Shown here piece after piece: positions 24,441-35,605 of a stretch of DNA of 64,000 nt. The notes under the pieces were generated by a model. It was given only the letters and a program-made list of their open reading frames with translations, ran no database searches and was not told the DNA's origin. This DNA comes from Thalassia testudinum (taxonomy: Eukaryota > Streptophyta > Magnoliopsida > Alismatales > Hydrocharitaceae). Location: contig JAZHRO010000024.1 in assembly GCA_037157565.1 (NCBI GenBank), forward strand, positions 16,064,501 through 16,128,500, written 5' to 3'. The first letter of the stretch is position 1; every line of letters starts with the position of its first letter. Position numbers and translations under genes: made by a program.

Positions 24441-26247
24441 ATTCTACTCAAGACATCTTTATTTTATTTTTTTATATATTTTTTACGATTTTTATTTATT
24501 TACAAAGCAACCCAACTTTAGCCTTAATGAATTTTGGAAAGTGAAACCTAATGGCTAAGAAATGGTTCTAAGTGCTGGAAGGGTATTTAAGTACTCAAAA
24601 ATGTCCCACATTTCACATGAAAGGTATATGAGGAGTAAAGCATGATTCTCACTTCAAATTTCATTAATTTTCATATTTGGACAGTTTAACATTAAAAAAT
24701 AGCTGACAGACGCATTTAACATAAGATTACAAGTACTCCAAATCAAATTAAAATCTATAATAGCCCATGAATGCTTGGAACATGAAGTTCAAACATTGTA
24801 AACACATGTCAACTCATTTCAATCCCAAAAATTCGTCCAAATTCCAGCTGATCAATGGCTACTACTACTCATAACAGCAGCTCAGACAGCTTAAATGCTA
24901 TCTCAAATTACTCCAGCAACCATTGCTACTCAGGTGCAGTAGTTCAGCCTTTGTTGCTACTGAATCAACTGCAAAAATAGGTGCCTGGAACCTAAATTAG
25001 GCTTGGTTCAGGGTTTTCAGTGCCTCTGCAGAAAGTAACACCTTGAACTAAGTGTCTTTAAGCTTTGAAAGTCCCTAGATGCACTGAAATCAGAGTTTAA
25101 ACCCAAGAAATGTAGTTGCTATGTAGCCTTTTATGTGATGATTTGGGATTCTTGAGTCAAAAACACATTTAATCAACCATATAACAACTGACTATGCCTC
25201 AAAGTCATTTTAAGAATTAAATCCATATGTTAACACCTTCATCCAATGCTCTTAAAACTCAATTCTCATCTTAGATCAAAGATTGTAGAATTACATTCCA
25301 GATTTGAGATGGGAATTAAATTTTCATGAAAAATCATCTCAAACTCCTTTCTAGCACCATTGAATTTTAAGGAAATCCAATTATTTCTTCCAGAAATCTT
25401 TGAGACCCTAATAAAATCTCCATCTTACACTATCGAAAGTGTAAGGTAAGGATCTATATTAAGGTTTCAAAAACATTTAAATCCTTTCAACACCATTAAA
25501 AACTCTCCAAATCATGAAAAATCTGGATCTAATTCCTCTCTTATGCCATAGACAGCATGAAGAAAGAATTTGAATCAGTAAATACATTCCAATCAAAAAT
25601 GAATCCCAAATCTTCGTATCTTTCAACCTGAATTAAAACCCAGAAGGATATACTGAAATCCTTTAGGTTAGAATCCAAATCAAATTCAAATAATCATGTG
25701 AATCATTTCTAGAGTCTCAAACCAGGAGGACTGATCATCCTTGGCTCTAGCAATACATAAAGAACCAAAACTATGATCAATATTGAATCAACCCCAAATC
25801 TAAGAGACTCAACAAATCAATTGGATACAAACACAAGGGAGGGTGATTGTGGTGATGTGAAACGAACGAAATCACTCTTAAATGAGTTTGCCGCATCAAT
25901 AGATCTAAAAGCTAGAAAGCTCTAGATATGATAATGGCCAAATGGGTGGGTGAATGGTGAAATAATTCATCGAGGAAATCAGAGAATGTGATCATGAAAT
26001 GGTGGGGAAAAAAGTGAACAAGTGAGAGAGAATGAATTCATCTTCTTCGATCCGAATTGACCAGAGAAGGTGAGGGATCATTATACTAATCTACTCCAAA
26101 CTAATTTAACAATTCCATAGTGAATTCTCTAACTATTTCTACTCCTAGAAAGCAGTAAATCTAATATATGAAAGCAGTAAATCTATCTACATAGAAGAAT
26201 GAGGTCCCTGGATCCACAACGGGTTGCTGTGGCGACAAATGGGGATG
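24441..26247. other. Unclassified intergenic sequence
   Basis: No open frame over 60 codons on either strand, no LTR ends, no primer site and no internal repeat that I can recognise. It directly precedes element C. Confidence 0.45.
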
Positions 26248-27160
26248 TGATGATAACATTATCATGAGCCATAAATAGCTTTTATTAGTCAGAATCAATA
26301 GACAAATACTCCTACATAACCACCAGAGAGTCATAATTCACTGCATATCTGTTCTGAGAGACATACATTAAATCAGGGTTAAATCTGGAGTTTTAATAGA
26401 AGATCATGAATACAGAGTAATCACGGGGTTTCCCAGGAGTTAATTAAATGTCATATGTTCATTAATGACTAATAAGAGAGTCAATGTAGATAGAAACAGG
26501 TTTTCACGCACTTTGAGAGTCAAAACAGCACTCGAAATCCTAATTTCAGACCCTCTTAATAACAGAGGTCTGGTCAGGATAAATTCCATATAAACCTTTA
26601 AAAAATCATAAAAAATTATTCCATAAGGTTTGGAATCCTTGGTTTGACCATCTGAACCTATTTTGACCTAAAACAAAGTCTCAGACAAGAAGTTACCTTA
26701 TTTTGGGTTTCTACGTAAATTTCCCAATCAAACTTTGTGAAAACCAAAATCCGACTTCACCATCAGATTCCTTGGGTCCAAATTAAATTTTCATCAAATT
26801 TTGGGCCCAATAAAAGGCCATCTTGACCTAATTGCATTTCAGTCTAGTCATACTCTTTTATATCTCACACCATCCCCTAGCTTTTGAAATTCTTGCGAAT
26901 AGGTCCCTAAGCTTCTCGTCATCTTTGCAAATAGGTCCCTACCACCATTGGTGTGGACAGAATCTCCACCGTTGAGATTCAAGTATGGATTTCTCGCTCA
27001 ATTCTCAATCAAACAATCCCAAAATTGAAGCAGAGATTCCTTGAGGAATTTTCTTCCAATTAGGACTGGCCTTGAATTCTATTTCCTTCCCAATCTCCCA
27101 TGCGAATGAATGGAAGATGTGGGTGTCCCACAGGTGTGAAATCTTTGAGCTCCCAAGCTT
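26248..27160 (+). mobile_element. 5' LTR of element C, first part
   Basis: Starts TGATGATAACATTATCATGAG and runs parallel to the 3' LTR at 58678-59597. It stops at AAGCTTGG, where family B sequence in the opposite orientation begins. The next ~310 bases of the LTR (equivalent to 59598-59912, including the TATA box) are missing. Confidence 0.8.
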
Positions 27161-29655
27161 GGTTTCTTTTCTTCCTCTCTTTGCTTTCCTTGCTCTTCTT
27201 CAGTCTTTCCTTCTCTTTTCTCTTTTTCTTCTCTGCGGCAGTGGTGATCTTCCTCTCTCTTTTTTTTTCTTCTTGTCTTCTCTGGCCGACTTTCCTTCTC
27301 TTTTCTTTCTTTCTTCTTTTCCTTCCTGCCTTCTGCAGCTGTGGTGATTCCGACATCTGATGCTATGCTCAGACGATTTATCTGTGGCTTTGCTACAGTT
27401 CCTTCCTTCTTCTTTTCCTTTCTTCTTCTTCAGCTGCCCTGAGCGGCTAAGGCTTCGGCTGCTTCTCTTCTTCCTCTTCTTCTTTTCTTCGAGCATGCTC
27501 ACACAAAGGTCAGAGCAAAACCTACCCCTACCCCTTCCCCGCGTCTCTCTCTTTCTCAGAATTCTCTCTTAGGACTACTCTCCCAGAGTCGGGTAATCGG
27601 GTGCGGGTATCGCGCCCGGGACCAGGCCCACCGGCGTGCGGTGGTGGGCGAGGAGTGCGTGGTTCGGGTAGTCGGATCCGGCCCAGACCCGCGGGGCATG
27701 AGCGCGGGCGAGGGCGAGCGAGCGCGAGGCGCGTTGCGTGTGGGTGAGAGGGACTTGACCCTTGTGTTCGAAGGCAGTAAGCCCTATGCACTTTTTCAAT
27801 TTAAGTGCGGGCGCTTAGCCACGCACTTACGAGGTGGGACTAAAGTCCTACCTCCCGATTTGGCGCCCGCAGGTGAGCAATCCACGGCCAATTGGGGTAG
27901 CTCGTAAGGCATGCGACCTAGCTGCAGGCCTGGGAACCTTCGCGACTACTGCCTGCGTAGCCTGGGACGTGCGCCTAGGCTGGAGGATGCCTGCAGCTAC
28001 AGCTCGACGATAATGGCAGCGAGAGGGCGCAAACCTGAAATCACAGTGACGGCCTCTCGGCCAAGTCAAAAGACGTGGAAAGCTTCACCGGAGTGTGGCG
28101 AAGCTCGTGCGGTGGTCGGTGAGGTGCGGGAGTGCGTGCAGAGGCTGACCTAGGTCAAACTGTGGGCAGAAAGGTGGGTTTGTTCGGGGGATGGTTGGGT
28201 GGCGCTTGGCAGTGAATGGAGAGGGGAAATCGGTGGAGTGGAGTGTGAGGGAGCTTCTGGGCTGGTCGGCGAGGTGTGAAGGGGTCTGTGGTCGTGGGAT
28301 GGACTCTCCGGAGAGGGTGATCGGAGGTGGAGATGATGGGTCTGGACAGTGGCAGTCGGGTGGTCGAAATGGCAGTTTAAAAGGGGGAAAATACAAGTGA
28401 AAGAGAGAGGAAGCTAATTACCTAATTACTCGACGAAGGGGGAGGGAGGAGCAGTCGGCTCGTGCCTACCGGAGCTGGAGACGAAGACGCCCTGGAGGAG
28501 AGTTTCGACGACGAGGAAGCAGACGGAGGGCGACGGCGGGTACAGCTTAACGCGTACGACAAGGTAGAGTAAACCCTGCTGCAGGTAAGGCAGCAGAGCG
28601 ACGAGGAGGAGGAGGAGAAGGTCGCCGGAAGCTTCGGGCTCTCTAACCGGAGGGGGAAGGGATGAAGAGGTGGTGTTTCTCTGTCAAAGAAAGCTTGAAG
28701 GAGTCGGCAAGGTCTGTCGCTCCTTATGAAGGGCATGGCGCGCAGAGAGGGGCGAGGTGGCGTCGTGCCAGCCTCGCCGGAGTATGGCCGGAAGGGACAC
28801 CCATACCTTCCGCGCGTTCGCACGAAAGGTTTGGTGGTCGGCAGAGGTCATGGGCGGGTCCCTGCGAAAGAGGACGTCGCAGGGAACCCCTCTTCTATTA
28901 TAAAGGACAGCAGCCCTGCCCTACGCGGCGCCACCCTCCGCGCAAGGTTGTCGGAGGCATGGCATTGCGCAGAAGTGGCAGGGAGGTCCGTTCTGCAAGG
29001 AACGATGAAAAGTTGGGGACCTAAATGTAAGAGTTTCAAAAGATAAGGGTCAAAAAGTAAATAAAGAGGACCAAATTATAAAATCGGTCAAGGTGGTCTC
29101 TACTTAGGCTCAAATTTTTATACAAGACTAATTTAAACCTAAGGATTCAATGGTGAATTTTAATTCTAGGTTGGACCATTTTTGACCAGCCAATTTATGC
29201 AAAAATTCAAATTAAGTTATTAATTGGGCATTGCTCTCTTTTTAGGTCAAAATAGGTTTCTAAGGCCAAATTGATGGCTCTAAACCCTAGAGAATATTTT
29301 TCTATAAATTTTAGAGGGTTCAGTTGATTTTTATCCTGCCTCGAACCTCGTGAATTGAAGTAGATTTATTTTTAGGGTTACAGAATGTCATTTAATTCCT
29401 AAGAGTTGCTATAACCTTTTTCAGATCAGATTATCCCACTTCCCTCATTGTTAAGCTTGTTTGACCTGTGTTTGGACCCTTAATTTCCTTGTTCGCAAAC
29501 TACATTGGTAAAATTACAGTTTTACCCCTGATATTTGTTTTATTCTTTAACTCAGAATTCTCTGAGTTAAGCCTCTCTTTGGGTTTTGTAGGAGCTTTTT
29601 CACAGATATTTGGATTAGATTGTGCTAGCTAGGGTTCATGATGAGGTTCTCATCA
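27161..29655 (-). mobile_element. 3' LTR of element B, truncated at its 3' end
   Basis: Reverse orientation: the plus strand ends GGTTCATGATGAGGTTCTCATCA. It contains the pyrimidine tract (27165-27500), the CCCAGAGTCGGGTAATCGGGT block (27581) and the CpG-rich transcribed part. It begins abruptly at a point equivalent to about 34485 of the 5' LTR, so the U5-side end is missing. Confidence 0.8.
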
Positions 29656-29668
29656 TACCCCCATGCCT
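29656..29668 (-). promoter_or_regulatory. Polypurine tract of element B
   Basis: On the minus strand GGCATGGGGGTA lies immediately before the 3' LTR start TGATGAG. Element C has GGCATGAGGGTA at the same place. It would prime plus-strand DNA synthesis. Confidence 0.65.
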
Positions 29669-30104
29669 AGCTTTTGCTAGTCCCTTAGCAAAATTTTAAG
29701 GTTTCAACCCTTATTCTAGACCATGAAGTTCTTAATGATTTCAGATAAGTGCATTTTCTTTTGCAACCTAGATTAGGTCAGAATGGCAACCATAGGCCTA
29801 AAAGGTACTCTAGTACCAACCAAGATCCAGATCTGTCTAGCCTCAGCCCCAGTCCTTAACAAAGGTTTTTTAAGGCCTACAAGAACTAACCTAAGGCTTA
29901 TTCGACTTTGTGGTTAAAGCACCCGTGCTTGAGATAATTTTAGCCCTGGCTCAGTTCGCAATGCGTTTTGTAAGAAAGAGAGGTAGAAGATTTATCTGTT
30001 TGGAGAGTTTTCTCTCTCTTTTTCCTTTTAATTCTAGCTTAGGATTGGCTTTTCAACACAGTCTGTATCAGATTCCTTGTCCCCATCATCAATCCTCAAA
30101 GGTT

Positions 30105-30249
30105 CCTAGCAGTGGATGCTTCGAGATAGCACCGCCCATGGTAACCGCCAGAACCCTGCCTGTTGAGATTTTGAGAAAATCCCATCCATGGTATTCCGCG
30201 GCTGAATTCAGACCCTGGCAATTGACATTTCGTGATAATGCCATCCATG
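30105..30249 (-). ncRNA. Array of three 36-nt covarying hairpins (element B)
   Basis: Three units on the minus strand, at 30249-30214, 30190-30155 and 30140-30105. Each begins CATGG and ends G(C/G)(C/T)AGG, and all are exactly 36 bases. Within each unit bases 8-13 pair with bases 21-26 across a 7-base loop of ATCTCGA type. All six pairs form in all three units although the inner pairs differ: C-G, G-C or U-A at pair 10/24; A-U or G-C at 11/23; U-A or C-G at 12/22. The same array is in element C. It is a structured RNA element of unknown role inside the retroelement transcript, not an independent gene. Confidence 0.65.
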
Positions 30250-30284
30250 GAATCTGAACCAGCAAAGTGCTTACATGCCCCCAG

Positions 30285-30304
30285 TAGGATATGTAAATAT
30301 CCTA
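30285..30304 (-). ncRNA. AT-rich 8-bp hairpin next to the array (element B)
   Basis: TAGGATAT and ATATCCTA form a perfect 8-bp stem around GTAA. Element C has the same stem with a CTAA loop at 58021-58040, also just upstream (in sense) of the 36-nt array. Confidence 0.55.
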
Positions 30305-31218
30305 AGAGACAAGCACCGAGGAGATGATATTTTGTTACGCTTCTTCGAAGGGAATTTCCCACCTCTCTGTGCTGGGAACTCGTCCAAATCAACTTATGTT
30401 GATCGGCCGCTCCTACTTTAGGTGTCATTTACATAATTTTTGCAACGCTTCTGCGTGATTTTGATTTTTATGCTTACTGAACCAGGCTGTGTCTGAAGTT
30501 AGGGTGCATAGGTTACTAAGTCTTGTAAACCAAATGTTAGTTACCGAGGCCAAATACTCCCTAAGTCTTAGACGTAATACTTAAGCTTTTCATTTTCCTC
30601 AACCTCTTGAGGAATGTCTAGATCTTAATGGGTACTAAGAGCCTATCCAAGAATGCCTAAAGTTTGTATTCTTACTAATCTCACTGTGCACTTTCCATTT
30701 CTTTTCCTGAATGAGGTCTAGAACTTAGGTTAATTCCTTAATTTCTTGCTAACAACTTTCACTTTTTTCTTTTATTTTGTGCTCCTTTTCATTTTGTTTC
30801 TTTTTCTCCTCCTCCTTTGTATAGTCCACAAAATTTTCTTTCCTCCTCTCATTTTATTATTCTTTTTCAAAAATTTTTTAATTTTTATGGTGTTTTTGGC
30901 ATATGTGAATTTTTTTTTTAAACCTTTTCTTACAAGATTTGCACTTTCATCCCCCCCCATGCCTAAGATTTGCAATGTTCTCATTGTAACTTAGGGGATT
31001 TTTATTCAACTTAGTTCATACATTAGGACAGATGTTTGATGAGTGAATGGGTTGGGGTGACTGTTGCGGACGATTTCTAATCTCAGATGCAAGCACCTTA
31101 GGTGGAGTCGGCTGTCCTAAAGGGTGAACCTTAAGTGCGAAAAGGTGTCAGGAAAGGTTTCAGGTTTTTCAAAAAAGAATGATGGGCTGCCTCCCGTTGA
31201 GCGCTAAATTTGTCGCCT

Positions 31219-33120
31219 TCAGCCAAGCGGGAAATGGGATGTAGAGAGAATGGTTAAATCAGCAGATTTTAGTATAACAAGCACCTTGATCAAGAGCCTG
31301 GTTGGTCCAACCATGTGCTTGTTCAGATCAATAGGCTGATGATGCTGCCTAAACCCAATCAATCTGGTGGGTCGATAGACGTAGATCAAAAGGTGTGGAA
31401 CCCACCATATACTATGAAGCTCAGATGAATGTGGAAATGTGAATGCGGGGTTTGGTTGAGTCAAATTAGCCTGGTCAGAGTAGGGACCTGAAAAATAATC
31501 AATGAATGACGCAGAAACCCTACAGGGATGATCAGAGAATGATGGAGCATGGTCTTTTGTCTGATCAGTGTTCGTAACCCGATGTGGAATTTCAATTGGC
31601 TCGGTGAGAGGTGAATCTGAATAGAAATTGAGTCCGGTTGCGGGTCGGAGTTGAGAAGAGGTTTTGATTAGTTCTATAGGTGTGGAAGAGGTGGCTTCAA
31701 TGAGAACTGTGTATGAGGGCTCTTCTAGAAACAAATGACAGGTGGTCTCCTGTAAAGATTCCTCTTGGTAACTATCAAATGCCTGAAGAGTGTTTATAGG
31801 ATGACGGAAATCTGAATTGAGAAAAGATTTGAATTTTGGGTTGCAATCACTCTTGACATTTTCTGTTTTTGGTTCCTGTGGATCGAAAAGAAATGATTCT
31901 ATGTTATTTGAATCAGTGATCTCAGGAACCGGGACTTCAGAGTCGGAGTCAGAGAATGAGTCATGTGAGCTGAGGTCGTAGACTGGCTTGGTGTGTTCAG
32001 GAAAGAGAGTCTCTCCAAAAATATAGTTAGATCCGAAGTTCTCGGAGAGTTTGTGAAAATCAAGTTCTAAATGAGATTCATGATCATGAATTCCACCGTA
32101 GCATAAATCATCTAATGTGGAATCAGCAGCCTGACTAGGGTCTAGCATATATGTCAATTCTGGGCTTAAAAAGGTGTTATGTCTAGGCTCAAGTTCCAAG
32201 TTGGTAGGATAGACCCAATTGAAACCCCACTCATCCAACTCCTCGGTTTCTCTATCGTAAATTGGCATGTCTTCTGGAAAATCGATCATATTTTCTGAGG
32301 ATGTTGGAGAGGGATATTCATCAAATAAAGGCCCGGAATCATATTTTTTAAAAATTTGATCTTTATCATATGTGGCCTCATAATCTTCCCAATAAGTTTC
32401 ACATCTAGGTTCTAGGTCTAAGATGTGGGTAGAATTACTAAAATCTAAGTTCGAATAACCTTCGAGGGTTACCTTATCAAAATAAGGGGCGGAATTTATA
32501 CCATCAAGAGGTTCAGTTCTGATCTCATTATTGCAAGAGTCTTGGACTTCTAAGCTTGGCAATTCATGGTCTAGGGTTGGCTCATCATTGTATTCTCCTG
32601 CAACTTCCTAACCTAATTCAATGTTGTCTTCTATCTGGGTTGCGAATCTACAACCACCCTGTGCCTTAGTCCTGAGGTCTGGGAAACCTGATTGATCCTT
32701 AATAATGTTCCAAGATGGTTCATCCTCTGTTTCTGGTATATACGGGTATTTCTGGTTGATAGTTTGTTCTAGTGATCTCATCATTTCTACCCGTTTTTCA
32801 AGAGCATCTTGGTGTTGTTCCCAAAGTACAGGATTTGTCAAGCATTGAAGGTATTCAGATTTGTGTAATTTTTCTATCTCAATGTATCATGTTATGAGCA
32901 TTTCTTGGGTTGATCCTTTTATGGCTTCTGTCAACAAAATTTGGGCACAGTTTACGAAGAAGGCTGTGGTGGTTGGGACACTAACCTGAATGTTTTCTAT
33001 TGGTGTTGAGGGTTTATATTTGATTTCATAGAACTCAAGGACATCCTCAATCATCCTATCTCTCATGGATCTTTGTGATTCAGGTTTCTTGAAGGGTAAT
33101 CCTAAGTAACCAGGCTGCAT
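31219..33120 (-). pseudogene. Acidic ORF of unknown function, element B
   Basis: One continuous minus-strand frame of about 634 codons, broken by two in-frame stops: at 32887-32889 (TGA) and just before 32562. I recognise no gag, zinc knuckle, protease, RT or integrase motif. The N-terminal ~75 residues contain KPESQRSMRDRMIEDVLEFYE. Next comes a region with EYLQCLTNP..W and KYPYIPE, then a long Asp/Glu/Ser-rich part with repeated YD, DSDSE and DLEP patterns. The C-terminus has SIWWVPHLL and DLNKHMVGPTRLLIKVLV. The same protein, also broken, is in element C at 42530-44533 with blocks in the same order, which shows the frame was selected when the family was active. It may be a divergent gag-like or accessory protein; the function is unknown. 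Confidence 0.7.
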
Positions 33121-34237
33121 TTTTTGATCAGGTGGTGGAATCAGGATGTAGAATCAGAAGTTGGATGTATAGTCAAGTTGTGTCATGATGGAAGAAGGGG
33201 GACTTGGTTTAGAGTCAGAGGAAAAGGGCTATGTGAAGGGTTGGTTGCACACGCAAGGGTACCGAGACTTGGCCTCGAGGAGAGTGAATTTCTAAAGGAG
33301 GTTTCAAGGACCTCCTACCAAACATACACTAATGGTGAGGATGAGTTTAGCAGGTACTGGACCCAATCAAGACACCCAGAATATTGGGTGACTATAGAGG
33401 TGCGGGGCAGATGGACCCCTTGAACAAAAGATCGACCACCTGAGAATTACTTGGGCATCTAGAGAGGGTGAGTCCCATGAAGACCCCTACACGGTAGAGC
33501 GTCCCCACGGGTTACAGGGTTTCTCCACTCGACCTCTCTTGTCACTGAGATTCCAGGTAGACCAGAATGAGGATCTTAACCTCTTAAGTCGACCACTTTT
33601 AGTTAGGATCAAGGTGCTTAGGTTTTCACTTGAACTTTAGCCTTTTGAGTGCAAAGAGTGACCTGAGTTGTAGGTTGGTTGACCCAAGGGGTCAACTTCA
33701 CCTGCAAGTTCCTTTAAGAGCTTATTAGGTCTTGTCTTTTAGGGTTCAAGTGTCTTTAAAGAGCCAAGTTGCTTAGGGTTTCTTTGAATAAGTATTTTCA
33801 ATCAATGGCTTAGGTACACTTCTTTTGGGATTTCTCAATTCTTGCTTAAGAAGTGTGTCTCTAAAACCCTAATGTTGAATCTTATGTTGGCTCTACTTGG
33901 TCCAATTAGCTCTTTGTTGGGTAATTAGGGCTCAGGCAAGAAGGTGTTAGCCCTTAAATACCCTTAATAGTGTGTGCAGGAATACTGGGTTGAAATTGAA
34001 AACATGCAGCTTTTGATGATTTACTAAGTATAGAAGACAGGGTAGACCTATATTGCTTGTTCTTTCTTTTTCTTCCTCTTTAGAATATAGGGGTTAATAG
34101 TGAGAGGATAGAAAATTACCTGTCCTCGGGGTGGTTGTTGTGTGGCTACTTCTTGATTTTGTTGTACCTACACACAAAAGAGAAGAGATCAGTAGAAATT
34201 TACAAATAGAGATTTTATGGCTTCTAGAATAGCCGTT
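33121..34237 (-). other. 5' leader of element B
   Basis: About 1.1 kb of non-coding sequence between PBS and ORF. It includes a block (minus strand, 33530-33483) with AACCCGTGGGGACGCTCTAC and GTGTAGGGGT that is nearly identical at 42184-42228 in element C. A packaging or dimerisation role is possible but not shown. Confidence 0.6.
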
Positions 34238-34257
34238 GCTCCCCGGCAACGGCGCCA
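34238..34257 (-). promoter_or_regulatory. Primer binding site, tRNA-Asp type
   Basis: On the minus strand, TGGCGCCGTTGCCGGGGA begins five bases after the 5' LTR. It is complementary to the 3' end of plant tRNA-Asp, the primer known from Athila-type elements. It fixes the orientation and the LTR boundary of element B. Confidence 0.85.
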
Positions 34258-34262
34258 AAAAC

Positions 34263-35605
34263 TGGTAGCGTGACTTCTGTCTTTATTTATATTTGTTGTA
34301 GTGTATAACAGAACAGTTACCAGCTTAATACAAGATTTTTTACTCAGAATAACAAGGTTTTCCCGAGGTCGTACTCAGGGAGCAACTATGTTTCTAGAAG
34401 TATGCATAAGTTCTCAATTATGTTACAAAAATAAGAGAGAGAGAGAGAGAGTTTTGTTGGCTTCTTCTTCTTCTCTCTTCTTTTTCTTTCTTTTCTTCCT
34501 CTCTTTGCTTTCCTTGCTCTTCTTCAGTCTTTCCTTCTCTTTTCTCTTTTTCTTCTCTGCGGCAGTGGTGATCTTCCTCTTTTTTTTTTTCTTCTTTTCT
34601 TCTCTGGCCGACTTTCCTTCTTCTCTTTTCTTTCTTTCTTCTTTCCCTTCCTGCCTTCTGCAGCTGTGGTGATTCCGACGTCTGATGCTGTGCTCAGACG
34701 ACTTATCTGTGGCTTTGCTACAGTTCCTTCCTTCTTCTTTTCTTCTTCTGTTTCTCTCCTTCCTTCCTTCTTCTTTTCCTTTCTTCTTCTTCAGCTGCCC
34801 TGAGCGGCTAAGGCTTCGGCTGCTTCTCTTCTTCCTCTTCTTCTTCTTTTTTTCTTGCACGCTAACACAAAGGTCAGAGCAAAACCTACCCCTACCCCTT
34901 CCCCGCGTTTCTCTCTTTCTCAGAATTCTCTCTTAGGACTGCTCTCCCAGAGCCAGGTAATCGGGTGCGGGTATCGCACCCGAGATCAGGCCCACCAGCG
35001 TGCGGTGGTGGGCGAGGAGTGCATGGTTCGGGTAGTCGGATCCGGCCCAGACCGCGGGCTAGGGCGAGCGAGCACGAGGCGCTCTACGTACGGGTGAGAG
35101 GGACCTGACCCCTGTGTTCAAAGGCAGTAAGCCCTATGCACCTTTTCAATTTAAGTGCAGGCACTCAGCCACGCACTTACGAGGTGAGACTAAAGTCCCA
35201 CCTCCCGGTTTGGCACCGCAGGTGAGCAATCCGCGGCCAATTAAGGCAGCTCGTAAGGCCTGCGCCCAGCTGCAGGCCTGGGTGCCTTCGCGACTACTGC
35301 CCGCACAGCCTGGGACATGCGCCTGGGTTGGAGGATGCCTGTAGCTGCAGGTGAAGCTGCTGAGCTCGACGATAATGGCGGCGAGAGGGCGCGAACCTGA
35401 AATCACAGTGACGGCCTCTCGACCAAGTTAGAAGACATGGAAAGCTTCTCCGGAGTGTGGCGAAGCTCGTGCGGTGGTTGGCGAGGTGCAGGAGTGCGTG
35501 TAGAGGCTGACCTAGGTCAGACTGTGGGTGGAATGGTGGGTTTGTTCGGGGGATGGTTGGGTGGCACTTGGCAGAGAATGGAGAGGGGAAATCGGTGGAG
35601 TGGAG
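34263..35605 (-). mobile_element. 5' LTR of element B, U5-side part
   Basis: Runs on the plus strand from TGGTAGCGTGAC through the pyrimidine tract (34450-34860) and the GC-rich part to TGGAG, where the solo LTR is inserted. The remainder continues at 38361 and matches 28223 onward in the 3' LTR without a gap. Confidence 0.85.

Larger units (their letters stand above)
29669..31218 (-). other. 3' untranslated internal region of element B
   Basis: Non-coding part between the ORF and the PPT. It carries the conserved hairpin array (30105-30249), an AT-rich hairpin (30285-30304) and, close to the ORF, the block GCTCAACGGGAGGCAGCCC (minus strand, near 31203-31183). Long stretches are recognisably shared with 57643-58677 of element C. 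Confidence 0.75.
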
